This document shows positions 47,501 to 58,320 of a stretch of 64,000 bases of DNA, piece by piece. Positions within the stretch are counted from its first letter, which is position 1; the number at the start of each line of letters is the position of its first letter. A program made the translations under genes and the position numbers. The stretch lies in contig BCIM01000008.1 in NCBI GenBank assembly GCA_039545315.1, forward strand, positions 434,001-498,000, read 5' to 3'. The stretch comes from Kondoa malvinella (lineage: Eukaryota > Basidiomycota > Agaricostilbomycetes > Agaricostilbales > Kondoaceae). The notes under the pieces are model-generated. The model saw only the letters and a list, made by a program, of their open reading frames with translations, did not search any database and had not been told where the DNA came from.

Positions 47501-49723
47501 GAAGCATTCGAAAAAGTTAATGATGAGACCTTTGATATGCGATCCATCGTGATCTTGATCCGTCATGATCATGAGATGACCATATCGCAGAGGAGTGGTG
47601 TCTTCATAATTCTTCTTGTGCTGTAGACCCATAATTTGCTTGATGGCTTGAATTTCGGCGTTGTCCATCAAACTCTTGCCCGTTGCATCTCGAACGTTGA
47701 GCAGCTTTCCTCGAAGTGGAAAGACGCCATAGTAGTCACGGCCAACCACGCCGATACCAGAAACAGCGAGAGCTTTGGCAGAGTCACCTTCCGTCAGAAT
47801 CAAGGTGCATTTGTGGCCTTCTTTTGTTCCGGCCTTGTTGGCATCTTCTAGCTTGGCGATACCAGTAATCCTGCGATCGCCGTCAGCTTTGACTGAATGC
47901 TTATGCATGGCAACTCACCTTGACTTCTTGTGCCCGTCTGTCTTCTTGAGCACTTGATCTTGCTTGAACTTTGCAAATGTAAGGACATTCTCGACGACAC
48001 CAGATTTGATGACCTTCTTGGTGAATTCTTCAGTGATTTTGCACTTTGAGCCAAATTTGGATTGAGCAAGTGTCATGTTCTCTTTGGTTTGCGAATCAAA
48101 GGCAGGGTTCTCGATAAGACAGTTGACAAAGACCCAAAGATGGTTCTTGACTTGGAAAGGCTTGACGGGAACAGCCTTGTTCTTCTTCTTGACTACTTCG
48201 ATGATATTCTCGACAAGTTGTTTGGTGACATGCTCGACATGAGAGCCACCTTTAGTTGTAGCAATGTTGTTGACAAAGGAGATTTGGTTGAATTGACCTT
48301 CAGAAGGAGTGAAAGCGACTTCCCAGCGATCGCCAAACTTCTCATAGATGATGGGTGGTTTGCCGGTATCGGCTACACCAGACATCTCTTGTGCAGCTGT
48401 TGCGTACATCTCGACATACTTCTTAAAGTTGCCAACTTTGGTGCTCAAGCTCGTGCCGTTCAGATGCACCTTCACGCCCGCAATACATCCAGCCACTGCT
48501 CAATCATTAGCTCTACCTTGTGACTTGAAGAGAGCACTGACTGTCATAGACCCGCTTGATCATCAATGCTTCCGTATCGTCATCGATTCCGTCCATGCCA
48601 AACCGCGTGAAATCAGGCTTGAAGGTGATCTTGGTATACTCTTCTCCCTTCTTGTTTTCGGTAATCTTTGGTTTGCCTTTGACGCTCATGTTGTTGGAAA
48701 AGACTTGTTTGTATTTCTGGAGGGTTTTCTTGTCGGCAGTCTCGACGACGAATTCGGTAGAGTAGATATTGGCCAACTTGGCACCGTAACCGTTTCGACC
48801 ACCCGTGACCTGTAGTCCTTTTAGACCTGCGATAGAAGGTGACGTGATAGACTGACCTTCTTCTGTTCGTCATCATAATTGGATGAAGTCAAGAGATGGC
48901 CAAAGATGAGTTCGGGAATCCAGATGCCCTCTTTCTTGTGCATTTCGATTGGAATACCTTTGCCGTTGTTCCAGACTTCGATAGATCCTGCTTCGCGGTC
49001 GATCTTGACCTTGAAGGCATTCATGCTTGCATCGTTTTGCTGTCATAGTTATTAGCTACATCTAAGCAGAACAACGGAAACTCACCTTGTTGTCAGCAGC
49101 ATTGACGAGAATCTCATCAAAAATCTTGTAGAGACCAGGTACAAAGGTAATGTTGCGAAAGACCATTGAAGAAGTAGCTTTGTCAAAGACCCACATGGGT
49201 TGTGTAGAGGCTTCAATGCTGCCAATGTACGTGTCTGGACGCTTCAGGACGTGTTCCAATTGAGATAGCTAGTATTTTATTAGTTCAGGCCCAGTATAAC
49301 TGCAAGGGAAAGCCACCTTCTGGTACTGGTCACTGGCATCCTTGGGCGCAGCTTTGGCCTTGCCTTTAGCCTTTGGCTGCGCTTCCTCGTCTTCGCTTGA
49401 TTCGTCAGAGTCATTGCGCTCGTCCACAGACATGTGTTCGACGTTAGACTGATTGTCATCCCGCTCAGACAGAGGTGTTGGCTTCTTGGTCGTTTTCTTC
49501 GGTGCTGCTTTCGCTTTGGGAGCCGCTTTAGCTTTGGGTGGAGCTTTAGGCTTTGCAGCAGCTTTAGGCGGCGCAGCAGCCTTTGTCTGCGATGCACCAT
49601 CAGCGCGTGTCTATATGCTTTGTTTGGATTTGAACAAACAATCTTCTTGGGTGCAGGCGCTGCTTCAAAGTCAGAGCCGCTGCCAGAAGCGATAAAGTCG
49701 TCCATGCTCTCGTCCGAGCTCAT
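44509..49723 (-). CDS. TOP2: DNA topoisomerase II
   Basis: Full-length eukaryotic type IIA topoisomerase, about 1,500 residues in about fifteen exons. GHKL ATPase: LEHVLKRPDTYIGSIEAST, the Bergerat asparagine in IFDEILVNAADNK, and VWNNGKGIPIEMHK, then TGGRNGYGAKLANIYS. Toprim: LILTEGDSAKALAVSGIG, LRGKLLNVRDATGKSLMDNA, and the metal site MIMTDQDHDGSHIKG. Breakage-reunion domain: GGKDAASARYIFTNISKITR, with the catalytic tyrosine. A hydrophilic N-terminal extension of about 130 residues carries Lys-Ala-Pro repeats (KAAAKPKAPPKAKAAPKAK). The C-terminus has similar KAP runs plus acidic, phosphorylatable clusters (DTDDEDEDAF), ending GGASDSD. The enzyme passes one duplex through another to decatenate chromosomes. 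All catalytic elements examined are intact. It lies convergent with TAF4. Confidence 0.95.
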
Positions 49724-49886
49724 CTTGCTGTTGCGTTTGCTTGCTGAGGATGGTGGACAAGAGAGAAAAGGCAGCTCGAATCGTCGAGGCGACAGATGTT
49801 TGTTTGTTTGTTTACCGGTTGGTCAAGAGTCTAGATAGGGTGCAGGTATGTCATGCGTATAAAGTCTAGTAGTGCTATGCATATGA

Positions 49887-52800
49887 TTAACTCCACCATC
49901 CCTGTTTGCCAACAGATACGACGCGACTGGGTGTTCGCGACAAGCTGGGTCTTGAGCTGGCGCTAGAGTGAGAGCGGCGCATGGAAGTAGGTGTAGAGTA
50001 CAGGTCTTGAGTGAGGGTATGTATGCGAGGTGATAGTGGGCTATTGGTAATTTTTGCTTGTTCCAGGTCCGTTCGAAGCTGTTCATTTTCGCTTTGCAGC
50101 TTTGCAAGCTGTTCTTCGAGTGTTGCCTTGGCTTTTTTCTTCTCGGCCTCTGATGCTTCAGCCTTTTCTTTGTATGTTTGAAGCTGTTGAATTAAGTCAG
50201 CAAAACTCGTGGCAATCCAAGCAGGACTTACTTCGGCAGCATGCTCCGCTTCTTGCTTGTTGGCCCGCGCTTTCATACTCGCACAGTCTTGCATAAGCTT
50301 GGATACCTCAGCCTGATGATCAGCCTTGACCTCGGCCAGTTTGATCTCTTGATCGTGAACAGCCGCTTGCGCCAATCGCTCATTGCTTGCGGATCGCCTG
50401 ATGAGCTCTTGCATCTCCTTCTGCAGATCACTATGCGCAGTTTTGGCCCGGCGTAAGCTTTCGCGCTCTGCTTCGAGGTGTTTCTCGCGAGAGTGGTTTT
50501 GCTCGGACCAGCTGAGCGAATGTAAGCGAGTGGCAGCGGGCAGAGCAAGCACCAAGCTTACCGATCATTATTGGTCTTGAGAGTAGACACCATCTCCGAA
50601 AGCTGTTTTGCGGTCTTTGAATGCGTTTGCGACAACATCTCTTGCAGACTTTGCACTTTGGCAATCAGATCTGACTTCTCTTGTCGCGCCGCTGATATCT
50701 CCTCCGCCCGACTTGCAGCTTGTGATTCTGTTTGCTGTGCAAGTAGCTGCTGTAGTGCTGTAGACTGCTGAGACATTTGATCTTGGAAATGGCTTTGGAA
50801 AGCGGCCTCAATCTTTTGACCAAGCTTTTCTTGCAATTTGGTAGCTGAGTTGACGAATTCCTTTTTGTTTGACGATAAAAGCTCATTGAAGGTATTTACT
50901 ACGGATGATTGCAGCCCAGAAGCATTCTCGAAGGATTCTCGGATTGACGCAACGAGCGATCCGGACAAGGCGTCTAGCTCTTCCTTGAGTATAGAATGCG
51001 ATACATTGCTCGAGTGAGCAGACCGGACTTGCTGCACTTGCTCTTTCCAGTCTGCATTGGCAATCAGCTGATCGACGATTGATGTTGCTAGGTCTTGTTG
51101 AGGTAGACCAGGCGTCTCTTCGCCAGCCGCGAAGAAGGATTGCTCCGGAGGCTGACCAGTAATTTCGCGATTTGTTCCCTCTAAGGAAAGGATAACAGGC
51201 TGCAGCAGACCTTCTATAGAGTGAAAGACGGCTTGAGCTAGTCCAGTCGGTGAGATTTGGTTGGAGACGCGCTGGCTCCAATCGCTGTCCTGCTTATCGC
51301 TCCACACTTGCATCTGACTTTCCAGCCGTCCAAGCAGACCGTCAAGCAAAGCATCCCGTTTTAGAGTATCGATATCCGCTGTGATGTTGAAGCAGCCAGT
51401 CAAGTCGTCTTGTAACCTTTTGAGCTTGGTATCGAGCATGTCGGAGAGTAATTGCCAAGTCTCGATTTCAGCTTGAGACTGCATTTCATCTTCGATATCG
51501 GTAATATATTGGTCTTTATCATCTTCCGACTCGCTAAGCTCTAATGATGTAGCAGAAGTTGTACGACCAAGCAGGCGTCCATTTGGTGTAATCTTTCGTC
51601 TGGTGCGCGAGCCGGCCAGGATCGCCCTGCTGCCTCGCCGAGGTATAGAAGGAAGAGCTATGTCGTCCAAAGACAAAGCTTGGGACCGCGGCGCTTTTGG
51701 ATGGTGAGATTCGCCCCATAGCGAGTCATCGTTCGAGTCGAAGCTGCGGCTGCGTTCATGGTTGGCAATGACTGGCGCAGGAATTGCTCGCTCAGGCGTG
51801 GGGAATTTGAACTGCCTGACGTTGTCTACAGGCGGCTTTTGACTTTCTTCAGAGTCCTTGACCGATCGACTAGTTCGGGAGTCCGATTGGATGGACAGTC
51901 GCGGTGCATGGTTGCGGGAAGACTGATGCGAGATGTCTGATCCGGAGTCTGATATATCGGAAGGGTTGCTAACAAAGTCTTCCGAGTCTTCCGTTGGATC
52001 TTTCGGTAATTCTTGCGATAATTGCTCAGTGCTAACAACTTGTATGCCAAGACCGAACTCTAGCTCTTCTCTAGACAGGTCCGACGCTTTTCGAGGTAAT
52101 TCTGGCGACCGCTGAGCCTGCGTGCTTGATATCTGTTGCCTATATCCAGCTGGGTTGAACACAGGCGCATCTGGGTTGAAAGATGGCTTGAGCTTGAATA
52201 TTGGCGCAGCAGGGTTCAAGAATGCGGGAGCTGAAGGATTCAGAGTTGGCTGGTTGGCTATGGGTCTCGGCAGAACAGGCGAGTTTGGTTGGCTGATATG
52301 TCGGAACTCTTGTTCTGGTGAAGATATGGCTGAGACGTTGACTAGGTCGTCAAGTTTTAGTCTGAGAAGATCCGGCGGCAGCTGGAATGGGAATCAGCTT
52401 AGCTACCTTTAATTATCATCGCACTGACATTCCTATATTGTTCATCAGAAACTGCAGGTCTGGACCGCCAAAGCTCTTCAAGCAAGTCGACCCAGCCTTG
52501 ATTGCCAGGTAAATATATTTCAATGGTACTCGGAAGCCTTTGAGGCTTATGAGCTCTTCGTCAAGGCTCTGGACAGTCACTCACTCATCTCGAGGCACCT
52601 CGTCTTCGTGAACTTCCCGGCTAAATATCTCTAAGCCTGCAACAGCAATCCACTCTGGCCAGTCCTCTTGATCCAGCGCTGTCCTCCGATGGTCCGCATT
52701 GTCCTCCTGACACAATTTGACAGTGGCATGCTGTTTTACAGGCAATCCGAGAGGCGTAAAGTTCGCACTGGCAGGCGAGACAGCTGACGAGCGCGCTATA

Positions 52801-53258
52801 GAAGGTGATATAGGTGATCTTGAGCCACTCGACAATGCCGAAGAGTTTGGCGAGAGATATTGCTGAGGTTGAACAACAGGTCGTTGCGAAGCAGTTTCAA
52901 AACGGGGTATCTGTGGAGGGTGGAAACGCTGTTGTTGATATGGGCGCATAGGCTGTTGATGCTGATATTGAGGTATAAATGGCGTTGGCAGTACGTCAGG
53001 CGCTTTTGGCATGTTCACTGGAGCAGGTCGAGATAAAGATCCGCTTGTTGGTCGAAGAGCAAAGCCACCAGAATATTGGAAAGAAGGTGATTTGCCGTGC
53101 CCTCGCTGAGCAAAAGAAGCGCGCGAAGCATGGGTATACGGGCGAGATTGCTGATTCGGAGGCATGAACGCCTGTGGTTGCATGTTCCACTGTTGCACTG
53201 GCGGAGCAGGCATTGCAGCAAAGCCATACGGCTGCTGAGGGTATTGCATGCCCATCAT
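49887..53258 (-). CDS. Long coiled-coil protein with Gln/Pro-rich N-terminus, unrecognised
   Basis: About 1,000 residues. ATG 53258 starts a low-complexity region (MMGMQYPQQPYGFAAMPAPP) of about 150 residues rich in Gln, Pro and Ser. A short ordered segment follows (EDWPEWIAVAGLEIFSRE, then WVDLLEELWRSRPAVSDEQY). A repeated Pro/Asn motif comes next: LNPSAPAFLNPAAPIFKLKP and NPDAPVFNPAGY. From 51500 down the protein is almost entirely helical (ETWQLLSDMLDTKLKRLQDD; then long Glu/Gln/Lys/Leu heptads with a Q-run LQQLLAQQTESQ), and it ends SVGKQGWWS. The splice near 52575-52590 is unusual; a frame-consistent join needs an intron of only about 29 nt. This looks like a structural or cytoskeletal/nuclear scaffold; I do not recognise it. 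Confidence 0.65.
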
Positions 53259-53402
53259 CTTGCAGATTACAGATATTGTGAAATTATGGGAATATCAGTG
53301 ATAGCTCAAAGCTGAAAGAGGATCAGCAGCGCTGCCGAGCTGGGCTATATGCAAGCAGATAGTAGCATGAGACGAAGACCGGAGCTCGCAGACTGAAGAG
53401 GA

Positions 53403-53685
53403 GGACAGAAGAAAGTCTGCGCCGCAAGAAAGAATCTGAACCAGATGGACAGGAGGTCCGAGCGCTAGGCTCCCCTCCCGTTACGAACATCCTGTGAAAG
53501 ATCGGTACTCGCACAAGCGCAGTCTAAAATCAGCAGTCCATATCAAGGCAACGGACGCAAGTAAAGAAAGATAATCGATGATCATGCGAAATACTATGTC
53601 AATGCACGCAATCAAAGTTCTATGCTCTTGCTCGCACACTCGATTGTAGATTCCTTGATACACTATGAACACTTTGCATGGGGCA
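53403..53685 (+). repeat. Imperfect direct repeat, copy 1, downstream of the transporter gene
   Basis: Resembles 55557-55805. Best-matching core: TCAGCAGTCCATATCAAGGC here and TCAGCAGTCGATATGAAGAC there, followed in both by GGACGCAAGTAAAG and then TCATGCRAAATA. Weaker similarity extends upstream (AAGAAAGAATCTGAACCAG versus AAGAAAGGAGTCTGAATCAG) and downstream (CACTCGA...GTAGA...CTTGATAC) across a short insertion. Identity in the core is about 75-80% by eye. Confidence 0.7.
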
Positions 53686-53759
53686 CCCGACTTCAATTCC
53701 CTCACAAACATTACGATCTACCTTTTGTCAGGTCGGAAGAGTAACCAAGAGTCAGACAC

Positions 53760-55186
53760 TTACCTTTTGCCTTGCTGGCTATCCGCTTGCTCGACATCAC
53801 CATTCGCACGCCTGCCCCCGAAGAACTTGGCAGAAGTGTCGTGCAGGTACATCCTATCGATCAAGTTCAGTAAAACCCGCGCATCGCAACACGAAGGCAT
53901 TTACCAGTGTAGACTGAGACTCAAAAGCCATGCACCGACCAAATTACCCAGGAAAGCAGCCGTCATTGGTTTCCAAATGTATAGACCGACACTAGTTCCT
54001 GGCGCATCGAGAGCAATGCCCAAGGGTATGATGAACATGTCGGCTACCACCTGTATAAGAAGAGGAGTCAACGAAAAGGAGGAGAGAAAGCAGGCAGTGA
54101 CATACGTGCTCATATTGGATCACCACGAACGGGAACACTGCTATCCAGATACCGATGACTTTTGATACGAGATCTGAAGCTTGAGCTGCTAGAAAGACAC
54201 CGATGCAGACGAGTATATTACATCCAATGCCCCTATAAATTGATATTGTGCATCAGCTTTGTTCGTAGTCAAACACTAGCAATGTCACCTGAAGAAGACC
54301 TCGTGCCACATTGGCGTTATAGTCCGGCCAATGGTCGCTGCTTGGATGAAAGAAGAGATCGGTGGAGTGATCAAGCCCGTGTAGCGGCCCAGCACCATTG
54401 CGACAAAGAGAGAACCGACAAGATTGCCCAAGAACACTACGGCATGGGCATAGACGATAGACCACCAAGGTACTCTGCGAAAGGTGAATTGAGCCGAAAA
54501 TCTAAAATACGGAGCATATCATGCTCACCTTCCCTTGAGCGCCGCAATGAAGAAGAACATCATGTCGGAAGTGAGAAGTTGCGAGCCAGTGAGCACAATC
54601 ATGCTCAAACCAATTGGGAAGACGAGACCCTCTGCGAGACGGAGAAGACCAGGCTAGACGTGACCGATGAGTGTCATTCACAACCCATAAGCGGACAGCG
54701 AGCGTACGTTGTTGCTATTGGCACTCGGCGAGCCTCCGATTGAACTCTCGAGCATGCCACCATAACTGATCAATATACCTGAAAACGCTGCATTGAGATG
54801 ACAGTATTGAGCAACTTGCACTGGACGAACCTCCCCAGATCGACTTGAGAAAAAGGACATCTATTCTCTGGTTGAATTTTGTTACACCATTTTCAACCAT
54901 CACTTGAGCAGCTTGAGCCTAGACCGAAAAGATCAGCTAAAGCGTGACGCGATAGATTGTGGATATGCACCGGACTGCAGACATCATATCAGCGATGATT
55001 CATCGACAGTCTGACTCGAGATGCATACCTCAACATTTGAGGAGCGGGATGAGCTATACTTGGTCTATTTGCGATGTGCTCGGTAGATGGTTTGTCTTCT
55101 TCGAGGGGAGGCGGATGAGGGTGTCGAATACCATTGCCATACGGTGCGTAATCCTTGCCGTGTCCGTTCATGTTCTTGTGTTCCAT
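53760..55186 (-). CDS. Formate/nitrite transporter (FNT) family channel
   Basis: About 310 residues in seven exons, all joins in frame. The hydrophilic N-terminus (MEHKNMNGHGKDYAPYGNGI) leads to AAQVMVENGVTKFNQRIDVL. Six helices follow: GGMLESS and PIGLSMIVLTGSQLLTSDMM (omega-loop region), then VYAHAVVFLGNLVGSLFVAM and RTITPMWHEVFFRGIGCNIL. FVVIQYEHVVADMFIIPLGI carries the central pore His, and PMTAAFLGNLVGAWLL is the last conserved block. It ends QADSQQGKR, with TAA at 53760-53762. FNT proteins are pentameric channels for small monovalent acids (formate, nitrite, lactate, hydrosulfide); this sequence alone does not tell which. The usual acidic residue before the conserved LFTS-like loop is Gln here. 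Confidence 0.87.
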
Positions 55187-55876
55187 CTTTCACAGATGTT
55201 TGAGCGGGACGAGAGCAAGGTAAAGTCTGTATATGATGCGTGCGGATCATACGGAGGATATAAGCTGGAGCTCCATTGCTAATTTGGGCGGATCGGCAGC
55301 AAGGAACAAGGCGGCCCTAAAGGTGGAATACACATGCTTCGAGCTGCTGGGCGGCATGCTTCTCAGCCGGCGCTGAGCAATACAGATACTCCGTAGCATA
55401 AAGAAGAGCAGCAAACATGACTGAATGGACAACAGCTACCCTAACGCGACGTTGACGTTGAAGCGGATAAGGCGAACTTGTAATCAAAAGCAAAGTGTGA
55501 GCAGATGCATAGCCCCGGCTACAGCAACGCTGCTAGACCGCAATCATCAATGGGTACAACAGAAGAAGTATCACAAGAAAGGAGTCTGAATCAGGGGATT
55601 CAGATGTAAAGGACGTCCAAACGCTCGACACTCTTTACGAAAGACTTTTGAGAGCTTGATATGTTCGCAGGCGCCATGTGAAGTCAGCAGTCGATATGAA
55701 GACAATGGACGCAAGTAAAGGGAACGATTTTGGATGGTCATGCAAAATATATGTACACTCGAAAAGTAGACTGCTTGATACTAATGATGCTCGCTTTCAC
55801 TGCCTGCCACACAGACTGCCTTTTTATTTTGATGCGCTTCATCGAATTGAATCTCGTGCTGAAAGACCGAATCGAT
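55187..55876. promoter_or_regulatory. 690-bp interval holding the FNT promoter region and repeat copy 2
   Basis: Lies upstream of the FNT start and downstream of the DUF6534-like gene stop, both on the minus strand. Apart from the repeat at 55557-55805 no coding or structured element is visible. Confidence 0.45.
55557..55805 (+). repeat. Imperfect direct repeat, copy 2, upstream of the transporter gene
   Basis: Partner of 53403-53685. The two copies bracket the FNT gene and each lies 70-160 bp beyond the stop codon of a minus-strand membrane-protein gene (FNT for copy 1, the DUF6534-like gene for copy 2). No open frame or terminal inverted repeat was seen. Confidence 0.7.
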
Positions 55877-57540
55877 TCAAACCATGTTGCCTTGTCTTTG
55901 CTCTTCAAAGGATGCTTTCTCATTGACGCCTTGATCAAATTCGGTGTGGGTATGAGTCTGAACCGAAATGCCTTGAAGTCGGATCGCATCGACATTCGGC
56001 TCATTTCTCTTCGACATGAATTTGTTCGAAGCGTAACCGGTGCTTTGTCCACCAGAATGAGCAGATGCGTTGCCAGATAGAGCTTTGCGGTAATTGAGAT
56101 TCATGAACTATTGAAACAAATTAGAGCAATTTAGTCATGCGACAGTATACTTACGAAAGACAGGGAATAAAGACGACCCAACCAGAGGTTTGTGCCGGTA
56201 GGGAGTTGAGAAGTAGGTGCTACTCGGTAGACGATATAAGTGATGATGGCAAACACGGTGGTGACGGTGCCAGTAGGAATGGCTGAGTAGATGAGGCGTT
56301 GAAGATTGCTGTTGTCTGATTCAGTACCATTATCACAACCTGTAAGATGTACCGTACCTCGCGGTATGAGAATAGGAAGACTTTAAGCTGTAGAGGTAAT
56401 AGATGAGAGAGCCGGCGATGAGGATGTCGGCTACAGCAGCTGACACCCTAGAGTGACATATGAGCGCAGCCCAGGCTGTAGTGCTGCTACGTACATCCAC
56501 AACGAGACGACACTGTTGCAAGTATCAGCTATGCTACACAGTAGAGGTGACAACTGACGTGTTGACAGTTTCACGACCTGCAAGAGTCTTTGCTGTAGTA
56601 GCGAGGGCAATGGTAGTTCCTCTGAATCAAGAGTCAGCAAAATGATCAGCAAGCAAATTCGGCAACTCACAGGGCACCAGCGAGAGAGAGCAAGACGATG
56701 CATTCGAGGAAGACTGCGACCATCCAATTCTTGCTGACCATGTATACACGATAGACCAGAAAGGTTTGGACGAGAAGGACGGCTGAGGACGAATGACCAG
56801 GGACGATCAGCGCACGCCTAGATCGGACAAAAGAGGGACATACTCAGCCCATTGGACGAGGTATAGATGAGAAAAGGAGTCGTAGAGATTGCTGCTAGAT
56901 CAGCTGTGTTCAGTGGGCGAAAGAAGGGACTCATCATTGTCCCTAGCAATGCAAGTCAGTTTGGCAAATGAGCAAAGACAGAGGAAACGCACGGTCAAGT
57001 AAACATAATCGCCAAAGTGCGTGACAGCATATAGGTACTCAATAGCAGAGGCGTTCTATAAGCAAACATGAGCTAGAACAGCACTAGTTTTGGCTTTTCG
57101 GACATACGATGACGGAAAGGACCTAAAGACTGTTTCAGACCAACATAGCGAGCAAAAGCACACTACTCACATCGAGCGTGAAAATGGACACCACGGCACA
57201 TTTGATGATGATCTTATCGGTCTTGAAGGACGGCGCGTACGTGAAAAGTTGGCAGACGATGACGCCAAACAAGAACCAGTCGACCCAAGTAGCCCCTAGG
57301 CGTTAACAAGCGTAAATATAAGCGAAACGAGATTGGTATCGAAGGGAACCTTGGGCTCACAGAGAGGAGGGCCTGAAAACAGTCGCGGGAGCGTCAAATA
57401 AGCGGTCTTTCGTGACTGAAGAGGCTTACCTGCGACAAGGTCGAGGTTCTACGAGAGGCAAGTCAGATACGCGAGAAAGCAAGACAGGGTAGCCTCACGA
57501 TGCCAGGGTTCGTAAACGGGTCAACAACAGGAGCGGACAT
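55877..57540 (-). CDS. Seven-helix membrane protein, DUF6534-like (second copy)
   Basis: About 350 residues split into many small exons. ATG 57540 opens MSAPVVDPFTNPGI. Short exons (NLDLVAGPPLCEPK) lead to the first helix ATWVDWFLFGVIVCQLFTYA, and then FKTDKIIIKCAVVSIFTLDV, the loop and second helix typical of DUF6534 proteins. Further helices lie between 56200 and 57050. The C-terminal exon is hydrophilic (MNLNYRKALSGNASAHSGGQ ... EEQRQGNMV). It belongs to the same family as the gene at 12713-14826 but has a shorter tail. Function is unknown for the family. Most internal exon borders were not individually resolved. Confidence 0.6.
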
Positions 57541-58320
57541 CTTGAGGAAAGGAAAAAGGTTAGAGGTGAGCAGAGGAGAGGGTTTTAAAGGGAGCGAAAA
57601 AGCCGCCCTATGAATTAGTGCAAATTGCTGACTTGTAATCAATGGGCATGTGCGCATTTTCGGCCAAGAAGCTGCGACGGCGGTTGGCACTAGTATATTG
57701 CCATTTACGAAACAATAGAGCTGAATAAGTGTCGCGTACAGATGTAGGCAATGCGTATCACGCTTCAAGGCAATATGCCCAACGAGGCGCATTCGGCCAA
57801 GAGTTTGGCTTTAAACATTAAAAGAGCGCGTATCGGACACGGCTGGTGTGATAGTATCCAGACTGACAACCTAGCGCACGTCAGAGTAGCAGACAGACTT
57901 GAGGGGGAGAAATAACTCTGGCGGGAGTTTGATTGAGAGACTTTGACAAATCGATTGCAAACTGTTCCGAGTCGCTGCACACTATCTTGAGATGTACAGC
58001 AGCGTGCCGACCGTGACGCAGCTGTTGCGAACGAGTCCGGCATCGCTGGACGGAGCATCTAGGACAAAGATCGAAAATTCATCGAGTCTCGATATTGTCA
58101 TACAGCCACTCGACAGACCTCAGTATACCCCTTCTAAGGATAGCTGGTATTACCCTTTACGATCCTTGAACGGATCTTTTCATCAAACAGCTGTCCGCCG
58201 CTGACGTCTGCATAACCCGCTTCGAGATCAGCGAATCCAGCTGACAGCGGTCATCGGTAAGCCTAGCATGCATCTATATGACTACAACAAGCTCATTATC
58301 GTACAGCAATCTAGCGGCTT
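57541..58320. other. 780-bp divergent interval with a small ORF and a likely 5'-UTR intron
   Basis: Separates the DUF6534-like gene from the PPR gene. An ATG-initiated frame of 70 codons (57992-58204, MYSSVPTVTQLLRTSPASLD) has no recognised domain. A textbook intron (GTAAGC about 58257 to GTACAG about 58306) lies just upstream of the PPR start, so part of this interval is probably the transcribed 5' leader of the PPR gene or an extra N-terminal exon. Confidence 0.4.

Noticed and set aside
53665..54165. Plus-strand open frame of 166 codons
   Set aside because: It is antisense to the well-supported FNT exons and shows no domain.
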